Assembly: GCA_023105745.1 (NCBI GenBank)
Contig: JALGQZ010000013.1
Coordinates: 20,125,105-20,189,104 of the forward strand
From: Austropuccinia psidii
Taxonomy: Eukaryota; Basidiomycota; Pucciniomycetes; Pucciniales; Sphaerophragmiaceae
DNA length: 64,000 bases
Reading direction: 5' to 3'
Position 1 is the first letter of the stretch; the number at the start of each line of letters is the position of its first letter. Below are positions 1-9,976 of the stretch, in pieces. Under the pieces are notes generated by a model. The model searched no databases. It saw only the letters and a list, made by a program, of their open reading frames with translations, and was not told the DNA's origin. Position numbers and translations under genes: made by a program.

Positions 1-280
1 ATAGCTCAATTTGGAATAATAAAATAAGAAAGAAAAAGAAAATAATAAGGAAAAGAGAGAATTTGGCCATATCATGATGAAAGGTCCAAATTCAAGGGTA
101 TTGATGTTGCAAGGTCTTCTCAAACTGTCCAAAGAAATTGAAAAGTGCTCAAGAAGTGGCCAAGGTAATACCTACAACATATTTGGGTAGAATAACTCCT
201 TAAAGGTGCATGGCAGGAAAGGAACTTACTTTCATAAACTCCAATCCCAACCAAGAACCATTAAAAAACTCTTGAGGTAT
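1..280 (-). pseudogene. 3' continuation of element C pol (fragment)
   Basis: Removing solo LTR B (286-12595 with element A inside) and one copy of its TTGGG target duplication makes this stretch continuous with the chromodomain-bearing end of element C at 12601-13055. Read on the minus strand, the C frame continues after PGP for roughly 25 codons to a TAA. The rest is AT-rich and would be the 3' untranslated part of C. No LTR of C is seen before the window edge. The continuity is inferred from the matched duplication; the sequence alone would not be recognisable. Confidence 0.55.
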
Positions 281-285
281 TTGGG
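281..285. repeat. Target site duplication of solo LTR B, left copy (TTGGG)
   Basis: TTGGG lies directly before the LTR end TGTAAGAT and is repeated exactly at 12596-12600 directly after the other LTR end. Five-base duplications are the usual mark of Ty3/gypsy integration. Confidence 0.85.
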
Positions 286-1511
286 TGTAAGATTTGTCTA
301 TGAAACTGATGATAATATTACTATGATTCAACAGTACTATGACTGTTCTTGTGAAATATAATAACAAAATGTTATTATAACCACAATTAAATAATTAAAG
401 AATTATTTCTTTCACGTGTTGAACACTACTAGTGATTTTAACAGTGAGAAAGTAATTGTCTACAAGAATTAATTACCAGAAGATCTTAATAATAAAACTT
501 CTTTTATTAAAAGAATAAAATTATTTTAATATATAATTATATTTTTCAAGAATAATTATAATGCTAATTCTTGAAGAAAACTAATTTTAGAGAAAAACTT
601 TAAGAATTAAAAATAAATCACTCATTAACATTCCAAAGAACTTATTGAAAGATAAGATAGAGAGATTTGACGTAGAATTGTGGATTTTAAACATGAAAAT
701 GAATTTATAACAGTATTACAACAATATATAGTTGGATTCTATGATTTCATGTCTTTCTGATTGATTCTGAAAGATTTAAAACACTTAAAAATAGCTATAA
801 CTAATACTTACTTGTTGGTAATAATGATTTAAATGATAATAAGATGATTCTTGAAAAAAACAGCAAGAGGAGGCCTCTTTTAAGTCAACAACAGCTCACA
901 GAGGCGTGCCATGGAGCAAAATGAAAACCAGTGAGTCAGAAAACAATAAAACTTTTTGGATTATTGATTGCATCATCTGTTGTCACATAAGATTATCATA
1001 ATTACTTAATTGATGCTTTTACATGACTACCAACCCCAATATGGTTAAGAATAAAAGGAGTAACATCTGTAAATCTTCTTTTATTCCAAAAGAACCATTG
1101 ATTTTTCAAAGTTATCAATGCTATTGCCAATTTCATCACAGGTTGTAATTACTGTGAATTTTTGAAGATTCAGTATTTCATGTACAATAGTCATAAATGG
1201 ACTGTAAGTAAGACTTTTAATTTTACTAGTAAAACCATAATTCTTCTTGGTTGTACCATAGATAATTTAGTTCTCCATTAGTCCTGAGAGTTTCAGAAAG
1301 CTTCATTAAGAATTGTATTTTTAATGAATTTTTGAAGTTTTTCCCTCATTTCTACGTAGAATTGCAAATATCAGTGTTTAACTGGTTGCTATGAGGTAAA
1401 TCAATGGATACAAGTCCAAAAAGGGTTTTAATTACTCTTTTGAGGCTTGTCCATGGAAAATCATTAAGAATTTACATGGTTACAGGAGTATAAGTAGCTC
1501 TTTACTTCCTT
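286..1511 (-). mobile_element. Solo LTR B, left part (older A-family LTR, antisense)
   Basis: This is the reverse complement of the second part of the element A LTR, beginning at its 3' terminus (TGTAAGAT on the plus strand for ...TCTTACA). It is recognisably similar throughout but carries many substitutions and small gaps. It is interrupted at 1511 by element A and resumes at 11903. The two parts add up to 1919 bp, against 1921 bp for the A LTR. There is no internal region, so it is a solo LTR left after LTR-LTR recombination. Confidence 0.9.
1507..1511. repeat. Target site duplication of element A, left copy (TCCTT)
   Basis: TCCTT immediately precedes the 5' LTR of element A and is repeated exactly at 11898-11902 immediately after the 3' LTR. 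It lies inside solo LTR B. Confidence 0.95.
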
Positions 1512-3432
1512 TGTGAGCCTTGAGGTATATTTTACATACCCAAATAGGCCACAATTATCTTAAAAAGAAATTTTGAATTATGCAAAACTCATAAGTCATG
1601 CATATATCCAAAATTCATCATTTTCAATTTCAGAAAAGATGAATAACTTTTTATTGAGTAAGTAAATCCATGGATTTAAGACCAGATTTGGATTCTACAC
1701 AAAAATTCACCTAGGGTAGCTCCATAGAGTGAATAAGCTCAATTTAAGTATTTGAGGTGGTAAAATGGAAAATACTTCAATACCACATCATTAATACCAC
1801 ATAAAAGATCCGTGAAAATTTTTGTTTTTCTTGATTTTTAGCGAAAATAATGGGAAAGTGAGAAATCCCATGTTACATATACACTAAGAATAGTGTTATG
1901 CATGTTTTGAGCACTTAATATCATGGTATTCTTACATGGACTTTTGGTACACCCATAGTGGATATCTCACTTTAAGCTTAAATTACTATTTTGACGTAAA
2001 AAATAGGCAAGGGGGACAAAAGACATCAAAGAGAGCCAGGGTACCCAACTTCTGAGGCCTCAGAGGCGTGGATAGCTCCAGAGCATGGATCCATGGCTCA
2101 TCTTGGCCCAATTGGTAAACTAAAACTCTTTGGGAACTTGGTTACCAAGTTACAACTACTGTAAAACATCAGAAAATAGCAAATAACCTGCTATTTTGAC
2201 GTGCCAAGGAGGTAATGAGCTACTTACACTCCTGTAACCATGTCAATTACTAATGACTTTCCATGGATAAACCCCAAAAGAGTAATTAAAACCCTTTTGG
2301 GACCCATATTCATTGATTTACCTCATAGCAACCAGCAAAACACTGCTATTTGCAATTCTACGTAGAAATGAGGTAAAACCTTCAAAAATTCATTAAAAAT
2401 ACAATTCTTAATGAATCTTTCTGAAACTTTCAGGACTAAAGGAGAACTGTATTATCTATGGTACAACCAAAAAGAATTACAGTTTTACTAGTAAAATTAA
2501 AAGTTTTACTTGCAGTCCATTTTTGGATATTCTACGTGAAACACTGAATCTTCAAAAATTCACAGTAATTACAACCTGTGATGAAATTGGCAATAACATT
2601 GATAACTTTGAGAAATCAATGATTATTTTAGAATAAAAGAAGATTTACAAGTGTTACTCCTTTTATTCTTAACCATATTGGGGTTGGTAGTCACGTAAAA
2701 GCATCAATTAAGTAATTATGATAATCTTACATGACAACAGATGATGCAATCAATAATCCAAAAAGGTTTATTGTTTTCTCACTCACTGGTTTTTCAGTTT
2801 GCTCCATGGCACGCCTCTGTGAGCTGTTATTGACTTAAAAGAAGCCTCTTCTTGCTGTTTTTTCCGTATCATCATCTTATCAATTTATTAAATCTTTATT
2901 ACCAACAAGTAAGTATTAGTTCAACTATTCTTAAGTGTTTTAATTCTTTCAGAATCAATCAGAAAGACGTGAAATCATAGAATCCAACTATATATTGTTG
3001 TAATACTGTTATAAATCCTTTTGATCCCTTAAATCCACAATTCCACGTCAAATTTCTCTACTTTTATTATCAATAAGTTCTTTGGAGTATTAGTGAGTCA
3101 TTTATCTTTAATTCTTAAAGTTTTTCTCTAGTAATAGTTTTCTTCAAGAATTATCTTTATAATTATTCTTGCAAAAGATAATTATATATTAAAATAATTT
3201 TATTATTTTAATAAAGAAGTTTTTATTATTAAATTCTTCTTGTAATTGATTCTTGTAGACAATTACTTGCTCACTGTTAAAATCACTAGTAGTGCTTAAC
3301 ACGTGAAAGAAATAATTTTTTAATTATTTAATTGTGGTTATAATAATATTTTATTATTATATTTCATAAGAACAGACATAGTACTGTTGATTAATAGTAA
3401 TATTATCATCAGTTTCATAGTCACATCTTACA
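1512..3432 (+). repeat. Element A 5' LTR
   Basis: The LTR starts TGTGAGCCTTGAGG and ends TCTTACA, giving the TG...CA ends of LTRs. Its 1921-bp length equals that of the 3' copy. It would hold the promoter and polyadenylation signals of the element. I did not identify a TATA box or RNA start with confidence. Confidence 0.95.
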
Positions 3433-3450
3433 TTTGGGGGCCTGGCCGTG
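3422..3450 (+). repeat. 29-bp direct duplication of LTR end plus PBS, copy 1
   Basis: The last 11 bases of the 5' LTR and the 18 bases after it are repeated exactly at 3524-3552, 102 bp downstream. The second copy lies inside the leader. Confidence 0.95.
3435..3450 (+). other. Element A primer-binding site
   Basis: TGGGGGCCTGGCCGTG begins two bases after the LTR end. It starts with TGG, as expected for pairing with a tRNA 3' CCA. The matching tRNA would have a C discriminator base; I could not assign it. An identical copy lies at 3537-3552. Element D has the related TGGGGTCCCAGCCGTG at the same place. Confidence 0.75.
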
Positions 3451-3523
3451 ATTTTATCCATAGACTTGGCTTTAATCATATTCTAGACTTCATTTTTTGT
3501 GTTCAAAAAACCACCATACCTAC

Positions 3524-3552
3524 CACATCTTACATTTGGGGGCCTGGCCGTG
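3524..3552 (+). repeat. 29-bp duplication, copy 2 (second PBS in a hairpin loop)
   Basis: This is an exact copy of 3422-3450. It is framed by an 11-bp perfect inverted repeat: GTTCAAAAAAC at 3501-3511 and GTTTTTTGAAC at 3552-3562. The second PBS would therefore be presented in a loop of about 40 nt in the RNA. Confidence 0.9.
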
Positions 3553-4131
3553 TTTTTTGAACCTTGTACCCTTAATTAATATATTTTTAAGCTCTAAAAT
3601 ATATTAATTTAATTAATTTTTTTCTTTCAATTTGGAGTTAAAATATTTTTATTTTTGAAATTGTTTTAAAATCTTTTTCATTGAGGAATTTGGTTTAATT
3701 TTATATTGTTTTTACACGTGGCTTTTTCACATCCAAAAACTTATAAAATTATTCTTTGAGTTACTCTGAATTAATTTTCATTCAAAATCTTAAATTTTAA
3801 TTTTTTTCTTTAAAAAGAATAATTTTTTTAATATTAAAAAATATAAAACTTATAAAAAATCTTTAAAAAATATTTTAAAAAGTATAAAAAATAATTTTTT
3901 CTCTTTTATAATTTCTTTTAGTGTCTTTAATCAAATACTGTGCAGCTGGCAACAGACTCAGTAAAAGATATATCACTAGTCCAGAATCTTCAGAAGCAGA
4001 ATCTGAAGACAGTATTGAGGTGCAGATTGCTAAAAGAGGCACCTTATTCAACTCAGAAAAAGCTAAATTACCACCAAAAGGTGTGTATTTTATCTTATAT
4101 TTTCACCTTTTATCTTTAAATTGACGTGAAA
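3553..4131 (+). promoter_or_regulatory. Element A 5' leader
   Basis: This AT-rich leader lies between the PBS copies and Gag. A pyrimidine-rich tract ending TTTTAG at 3915-3920 looks like a splice acceptor. It is followed by a 67-codon frame (3921-4124) that begins with GTG rather than ATG and contains CAAAAG/GTGTGT at 4075-4086, a possible donor. Element D has TTTTAGTGTCT in the same position and phase, also followed by an open frame. Whether the leader is spliced cannot be decided from sequence. Confidence 0.4.
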
Positions 4132-7100
4132 ATGGTGCATACCAGAAATGGAAGCAACTATTCAGTCCAACCAGATGGATGTGGACAAGGAAGAGGCAAG
4201 ACCAAATCCAGAAGTGCCAAATCTTCCACAAGAAAGGCACATCTGGAGGATGCCAGAGTTGCCCCCCATTCCCCAAGGTCTGTACCAACAGATTTTGACG
4301 TGAATTCTGAGCCTGAACTAATTTATGATAATATTTCCAGGGCTGAACCATTTTCAAGTGGCAGCAATAGGAATATATCAGAGCCAGTACAAAAATTGGT
4401 TCAGAGCAGCCAAAGAAGAGGAGTGGGAAATCTGCCCAAGCCTTTGGCAGGGGGCCATGAACTCCTACTTACACATCAAGAGCTTTCTGGGTCAGGAGAA
4501 GACCATAGAACTCTTAGGAGGTTGGAGCCCCCTGTCTTGCAAAGACAAGGTCAAAAAGATAAAGAATTGGTTGAAGAACCAGAGTCTTTTATCCATAGAC
4601 CAGAAGAAAGAATTGGAAATGACTCCAACTTTGGAGACAGAGGCACCAATGGCATCTACCAGCTCCAAACCAGCTCCAGAAGCATCCAAGGACAAGCCCA
4701 AAGGACCTCAAAAGAAACAGAGAGGTCCCAAGAACCATCAAGGCAAGGGCAAAGGCAAAGCCAATTAGCACAGACCTTACCCACAAGGGTACAGGATCCC
4801 CAGATTGGAGCCTTCAGCCGTGGACAGTGTCTTCAATATGGCCAGAACTCTTATGGAATTCACAGCCAAAGAGCAGGAAAGGATGAACAGGACTTTTCCA
4901 CGCAAATAAATGATGTACATAGAAGTATTAGTGCAGAAATTGGCAAACTTGAGTCAAAGTTAAAGCAAATTACATTAGACATAAATGATTTAAAGAAAAA
5001 TGACAAGCAACATTCTGATTGGCATAAATTGACAACTGTCACCCTTGAGTCAATTAGCAATGCTTGTGAAAGAATTGAGAACCAATGTCAAAATAATGAC
5101 ACAGAGGATCTTTCCATCTTTAAAGTAAATGATAGACTTAAAACTCTTGAAGACCATGTCTTACAAATAGTTAAGAACACCAATCAATTTGCTATACATT
5201 TAGCAAAAAGTGACAGTGAAAGGCAGAAATTGAAGAATGAAATAATTGCAAGTGTGGAGCAAATTCATAAGAATCATGAACCACATATGCCAAGACATTC
5301 TACACCTTTGACTGAAGAAAAACTTTCTGTCAAAGAAAGTTTGACTCCATTCTTAGGAGAGAATGTTATTTCTGCAAAGGATATTCCCAAATTAGAAGAA
5401 TGGCCAACATTTTCTGGTGAAGGGGAATACAACCATATTGAATTCATCAGGACTATTGATATGTTGCAAGAAGACTTTAATATACCTGATGAAATCATAG
5501 TAGGAAAATTACATTGTTTGTTTACCAAGACTGCAAAGAAATGGTATTACAAGATGAGAATGGATCATGGAAGACATGACTGGTCTTGGTGGAAATCTGA
5601 AGTGATTACCAAATGGGCCAATAATTCTTGGAGGTTTAAAATGGAGAATGCTTTTGAAAGTGCCATTTTTAACTCAGAAAAAGACAAACCACTCACTTGG
5701 TTCTTCAAACAAAAAGACAGATTATCTGCTTTACACCCAGATATGTCTGACACTATGATTAATATGAAAATATTAAGAAAGTGTGGAGGAGAACTGGAAC
5801 ATGCTATCAAAAGCAGATGTGTGGAACCCTGTTCAACAGAGGACTACATTAATGCTATGGAAGATATCATTACCAGAACAAGAATTGGTAAAACTTGGGT
5901 TAGAAACCCAATAGAGTCCAAAATAGTCTCAAAGATTCCTAAAGAGGAAAGAAGACCAGAAAGACCTGTCTTGAAGTGTCATAAATGTGGAAGTACTTCA
6001 CATTTAGCCAACACTTGCCCTAAGAAGACAAAGATCAATGAAGTTCAAATCATTGAAGACATTCAGTGTACTGAAGAGAAAGAAGAGTCTGATCAAGATT
6101 CTGCAGTCTCTGAAGATACACCAGTAGAGGACTATCCCATTGAAAACATTTCAGCTTTCTTTGAGGTCACAGAAGTCCATACCCACTTGCCACAGTACAG
6201 TGAGGATTGCTACAGCCTGATCAATATCCAAGATGCCAGAATGTGTAAAACAAAACCTGCTAGAGGAAAGGGTTATACTGCTGGAGCATCCTGTATCACA
6301 TCAGTTCTAATGGGTGATATTGAAGCCAAAGTAAATCTGGATACAGGGGCATTTTGCACTTGTATTGGCAAGGATTATCTCCAAATTATACTTCCTGAAT
6401 GGAAAAACCATCTATTACCAATAGAAGGTGTACAGTTCAGTAGTGCCAGTAACAATATGTACCCCTTGGGCATATTGGATACTAATATTGTATTCCCACA
6501 TCCAGCAGGAAGTGTAAGAATGAAAACTGAGATTGTAGTAATGGATAATTGTACATCTCAGCATATCATTCTTGGAAATGATTACTTGAATATTTATGGT
6601 ATTGATATAAATAACCATAAAGACAGATATTTCACAATTGGAGATAACAAAAGGCAAAAATTTGCTTTCTCCAATATGCCAAAACAGATATCTGTAGTAT
6701 CTTCTGTCAAAGATACTTACAAAGATGAATTTGTGTCTAAACAACTTGTTGAAGCACAAATTAATCCATCATTGTCACCAAAGATGAGGAATGAACTTAT
6801 TGATGTATTATATACATACAATAATGCATTTGCATCTGATAATGAACCATTAGGCGCTATAAGGGGACATGAAATTGATATTACTCTTAATATTGATAGA
6901 CCATATCCTCCAGTACTTAGAAGACCAGCTTATCCAGCCAGTCCCAGAGCTAGAGAGGCCTTGGAAAAACATATCCAAGAGTTGATCCAACTTGGTGTGC
7001 TAAGGAAAGTAGGCCATAATGAGGAAGTTGAAGTGACAACACCTGTTATTATTGCATGGCATAATGATAAGTCAAGAATGGTTGGAGATTTTAGAGCTTT

Positions 7101-9834
7101 GAATACCTACACAGTTCCAGATAGGTATCCAATCCCTAGGATCCAAGAAACCTTGACTCAATTGTCTAAAGCCAAGTATATAACATCAATGGATGCATTA
7201 AAAGGCTTCCATCAAAATGTTTTGACGCCTAAAGCTAGGAAATTACTTAGAATTATCACTCACTGTGGTATTTATGAGTATCTTAGAATGCCATTTGGCA
7301 TTAAAAATGCTCCATCTCATTATCAAAGAATGATGAATACCATCTTCCCCACAGAATTGTCTGAAGGATGGCTTATCATTTATATTGATGATATTATTAT
7401 ATGTTCTGACTCATGGTCTTTGCACCTTGAAAGACTTGCAAGAGTACTTCATAAAGTTGCAGAAGTGAACATGAAAATTTCACTTAAGAAATGCAATTTT
7501 GGTTTTGAAGAACTCAAAGCATTAGGACATGTTGTTTCTGGTTTGAGCTTGGGTATTGACAAGAATAAAGTAGCAGCAGTGTTACTTAAGCCAATACCCC
7601 AGAATAAAAAAGAAATGATGTCTTTTCTTGGATTTGCTAGTTACTATAGGCAACACTTGAAAGATTTTGCAATTCTAGCCAAGTCACTTTATAGAATCTG
7701 TGATCAACAGACTGTATTTGAAATGACACAGGAAAGAATTAAAGCTTATGAGAAGATAAAGAAAGCCCTTACAGAAGCACCTTTACTCCTCATGCCTGAC
7801 TGGAATATTCCTTTTAAATTGTACATTGATGCATGTGGAGATGGATTAGGAGCAGCCCTACACCAAGTCCAAATTATTGATGACAAACCTACAGAAGGAC
7901 CAGTTTGTTATATCTCAAGACAAATCAAACCAACAGAAGCCAGATATGGTGCAAGCCAAATGGAGTGCTTATGTTTGGTATGGGCACTTGAGAAATTACA
8001 CTATTACCTTGATGGCAGTGTTTTTGAAGTGATAACTGACTGTAATGCCGTGAAATCACTTCTTAACATGAAAACTCCCAACAGACATATGTTGAGATGG
8101 CAAATAGCCATTCAAGAATATAGAGGAAACATGACTATAGTTCATAAAGCAGGAAACATTCACAAAAATGCTGATGGACTTAGTAGATGGGCTTTAGCCA
8201 ACACTCCTGATAACCCAGCTTATGTACCTTTGGAAGCTGAACCACAGATTCCAATTGAAGGGATTAACATAACTGATATTGGGACTGAATTCTTTGAAGA
8301 GGTCAGAGAGTCTTATAAACAAGACAAGAATTGCCATATCTTGACTTCTTTATTGGATAAAGACTGCAAAGACACATCTTTGGTTAATACACTAGATGAA
8401 GTTTGGAAAAATTCCTATTCTGAAGGAAGATTTCACTTGTTTGATGGGATTATTTACCATAGAACAAAACATTCTTGTGTGATGACATTGTGTAGTAGAT
8501 TGCTCATCAATACCATTCTTCATGAATGCCATGATAGCATTTACTCTGGACACCTATCAGAAGACAGAACACTTGAAAAGGTGAAGAACTGTGCATGGTG
8601 GCCATCTTGGAGAAAAGAAACCATTGAATATTGCCATACCTGTGATAGATGCCAAAAAGCAAACAGGAGTACAGGCAAGAAATTTGGATTAATGATCCAT
8701 ATTCAAGAACCAAAATCCCCTTGGGAAGTTGTTCACATGGATTGGGTCACAGCACTTCCTCCAAGTGGTGACAAAAGTTATAATGCTTGTTTAGTCATTG
8801 TAGACAGATATAGCAAAACTCCCATATTCTTACCATGTCATAAAGATGACACTGCTATGGATACAGCTCTTCTTTTATGGAGTAGAGTTATTTCTCATAC
8901 AGGGTTATTTAAGAATATCATAAGTGACAGAGACCCCAAGTTCACATCTGCACTTTGGACCAATCTTCATAGATTGTTTGGGACTAAGTTATCATTCTCT
9001 ACAGCATATCACCCTCAAACAGATGGGCTAGCAGAGAGGATGATTCAAACTTTAGAAGACATGATCAGGAGATTTTGTGCTTATGGATTAGAATTTAAAG
9101 ACTCAGATGGCTTTACCCATGACTGGTGCACTCTGATACCTGCATTAGAATTGGCATACAAGACATCAGTCCATTCTTCCACAGGACAAACTCCTGCTAT
9201 GTTAGAAAAAGGATGGAATCCAAGACTCCCAGCAGACACACTGAGGAAAGACTTGATTGACATTCATCCTACAGCTTCCAGCTTCAAATTAATGCTTGAT
9301 AAAGTAAAACACCATGCAAAACAAAGTATGGATGATGCTTTTGATTATGCAAAACAGAAGTGGGACAAGAGTCATAAAGTACCAGACTTCAAAGTAGGGG
9401 ACTTAGTTCTAGTTTCAACCTTGAATTTTAATAATATCAAAGGCCCAAAGAAACTTAAAGATTCTTATGTAGGACCTTTTGTTATTGTTGCCTTACATGG
9501 AACCAATGCAGTTCAAGTGGAATTGAGTGGTGAATTGGAAAATAAACACCCCACATTTCCAGTCAGCCTGATAAAACCTTATCAACCAGCTGACAAAGAA
9601 TTGTTTCCTTTAAGGAACCCAACTCCCTTAACTGTGCCCCCTGTGGAACAGAATGAAGACAGAAAGATAAAGAAAGTCATTAAAGAAAGGAGACTTAGGG
9701 GTAAAAATCAAAGAGAATATCTTGTCAGATATAGAAATCCAGTACATGAAGATGAATGGATGGCAGAATCAGAAATACCTGACTCAGATAAACTCTTAAG
9801 AAGATTTAGACATGAAAGAAGGCCACAAGCCTGA
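4132..9834 (+). CDS. Gag-Pol polyprotein of element A
   Basis: This intact 1900-residue polyprotein makes the particle and copies and integrates the element. The ATG at 4132 is preferred: the codon at 4126 is GTG, and [10 protein letters not shown] matches the start of the element D Gag (MPSTRSGASY). Regions are: a Q/S/R-rich N terminus; a probable coiled coil at about 257-385; a retrotransposon Gag domain at about 415-580; a zinc knuckle CX2CX4HX4C at 616-629; a retropepsin motif DTGA at 737; RT at about 929-1110 with YIDD at 1084; RNase H with D1233, E1278, D1303 and D1348; an integrase HHCC zinc module (H1467, H1474, C1504, C1507) and DDE core (D1537, D1599, E1635, D-35-E spacing); and a C-terminal chromodomain at about 1846-1895. 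Gag and Pol share one frame with no stop or shift, so cleavage by the element's protease is implied. All catalytic residues are present, which fits a young active copy. Confidence 0.96.
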   Translation: MVHTRNGSNYSVQPDGCGQGRGKTKSRSAKSSTRKAHLEDARVAPHSPRSVPTDFDVNSEPELIYDNISRAEPFSSGSNRNISEPVQKLVQSSQRRGVGNLPKPLAGGHELLLTHQELSGSGEDHRTLRRLEPPVLQRQGQKDKELVEEPESFIHRPEERIGNDSNFGDRGTNGIYQLQTSSRSIQGQAQRTSKETERSQEPSRQGQRQSQLAQTLPTRVQDPQIGAFSRGQCLQYGQNSYGIHSQRAGKDEQDFSTQINDVHRSISAEIGKLESKLKQITLDINDLKKNDKQHSDWHKLTTVTLESISNACERIENQCQNNDTEDLSIFKVNDRLKTLEDHVLQIVKNTNQFAIHLAKSDSERQKLKNEIIASVEQIHKNHEPHMPRHSTPLTEEKLSVKESLTPFLGENVISAKDIPKLEEWPTFSGEGEYNHIEFIRTIDMLQEDFNIPDEIIVGKLHCLFTKTAKKWYYKMRMDHGRHDWSWWKSEVITKWANNSWRFKMENAFESAIFNSEKDKPLTWFFKQKDRLSALHPDMSDTMINMKILRKCGGELEHAIKSRCVEPCSTEDYINAMEDIITRTRIGKTWVRNPIESKIVSKIPKEERRPERPVLKCHKCGSTSHLANTCPKKTKINEVQIIEDIQCTEEKEESDQDSAVSEDTPVEDYPIENISAFFEVTEVHTHLPQYSEDCYSLINIQDARMCKTKPARGKGYTAGASCITSVLMGDIEAKVNLDTGAFCTCIGKDYLQIILPEWKNHLLPIEGVQFSSASNNMYPLGILDTNIVFPHPAGSVRMKTEIVVMDNCTSQHIILGNDYLNIYGIDINNHKDRYFTIGDNKRQKFAFSNMPKQISVVSSVKDTYKDEFVSKQLVEAQINPSLSPKMRNELIDVLYTYNNAFASDNEPLGAIRGHEIDITLNIDRPYPPVLRRPAYPASPRAREALEKHIQELIQLGVLRKVGHNEEVEVTTPVIIAWHNDKSRMVGDFRALNTYTVPDRYPIPRIQETLTQLSKAKYITSMDALKGFHQNVLTPKARKLLRIITHCGIYEYLRMPFGIKNAPSHYQRMMNTIFPTELSEGWLIIYIDDIIICSDSWSLHLERLARVLHKVAEVNMKISLKKCNFGFEELKALGHVVSGLSLGIDKNKVAAVLLKPIPQNKKEMMSFLGFASYYRQHLKDFAILAKSLYRICDQQTVFEMTQERIKAYEKIKKALTEAPLLLMPDWNIPFKLYIDACGDGLGAALHQVQIIDDKPTEGPVCYISRQIKPTEARYGASQMECLCLVWALEKLHYYLDGSVFEVITDCNAVKSLLNMKTPNRHMLRWQIAIQEYRGNMTIVHKAGNIHKNADGLSRWALANTPDNPAYVPLEAEPQIPIEGINITDIGTEFFEEVRESYKQDKNCHILTSLLDKDCKDTSLVNTLDEVWKNSYSEGRFHLFDGIIYHRTKHSCVMTLCSRLLINTILHECHDSIYSGHLSEDRTLEKVKNCAWWPSWRKETIEYCHTCDRCQKANRSTGKKFGLMIHIQEPKSPWEVVHMDWVTALPPSGDKSYNACLVIVDRYSKTPIFLPCHKDDTAMDTALLLWSRVISHTGLFKNIISDRDPKFTSALWTNLHRLFGTKLSFSTAYHPQTDGLAERMIQTLEDMIRRFCAYGLEFKDSDGFTHDWCTLIPALELAYKTSVHSSTGQTPAMLEKGWNPRLPADTLRKDLIDIHPTASSFKLMLDKVKHHAKQSMDDAFDYAKQKWDKSHKVPDFKVGDLVLVSTLNFNNIKGPKKLKDSYVGPFVIVALHGTNAVQVELSGELENKHPTFPVSLIKPYQPADKELFPLRNPTPLTVPPVEQNEDRKIKKVIKERRLRGKNQREYLVRYRNPVHEDEWMAESEIPDSDKLLRRFRHERRPQA
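4325..4768 (+). CDS. Overlapping second-frame ORF inside gag (conserved in element D)
   Basis: This 147-codon ATG-to-TAG frame lies wholly within Gag-Pol in another phase. After the TAG at 4766 the same phase stays open to TAA at 4907. Its composition looks like a globular protein, with W, L and F spaced through a charged N half, then a P/K/Q-rich tail. The main-frame product of the same bases is a low-complexity Q/S/R/E-rich string. The overlapping frame of element D (23811-23440) shares MNSYL, FLG, GW-PL, then GKGK-A and [16 protein letters not shown]. This phase is therefore more similar between the two families than the main phase. It may be a true overprinted gene or an old gag exon. Function is unknown. 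Confidence 0.5.
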   Translation: MIIFPGLNHFQVAAIGIYQSQYKNWFRAAKEEEWEICPSLWQGAMNSYLHIKSFLGQEKTIELLGGWSPLSCKDKVKKIKNWLKNQSLLSIDQKKELEMTPTLETEAPMASTSSKPAPEASKDKPKGPQKKQRGPKNHQGKGKGKAN

Positions 9835-9964
9835 ATATGTCTATAAATGTGCTTTAAATTACTTGATCTGAGTAATGTGAAGAGGTTGGACAGTGGACAT
9901 TAACCCCCTTTTGGGGCCTTATTCTTTTTATCACTAATAAAATTGTAGTACAATTTTATTTTTT
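9835..9964 (+). other. Element A 3' untranslated spacer
   Basis: These 130 bases lie between the Gag-Pol stop and the polypurine tract. They contain no gene. Confidence 0.8.
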
Positions 9965-9976
9965 GGTGGGAGGGAA
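9965..9976 (+). other. Element A polypurine tract
   Basis: GGTGGGAGGGAA directly abuts the 3' LTR and would prime plus-strand DNA synthesis. Element D has the similar AGGGGGAGGGAA in the same place. Confidence 0.85.

Noticed and set aside
1512..3432. Eight ACGT-core motifs in the A LTR, possibly bZIP sites
   Set aside because: A rough expectation for this base composition and length is about five, so the excess is not convincing without a proper background model.
3921..4124. 67-codon frame as a separate gene
   Set aside because: It begins with GTG, not ATG, and weakly resembles its counterpart in D. Reported only as part of the leader.
6415..6759. 114-codon minus-strand frame and other antisense frames inside element A Gag-Pol
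   Set aside because: Shadows of the intact Gag-Pol frame, with no conservation in element D.
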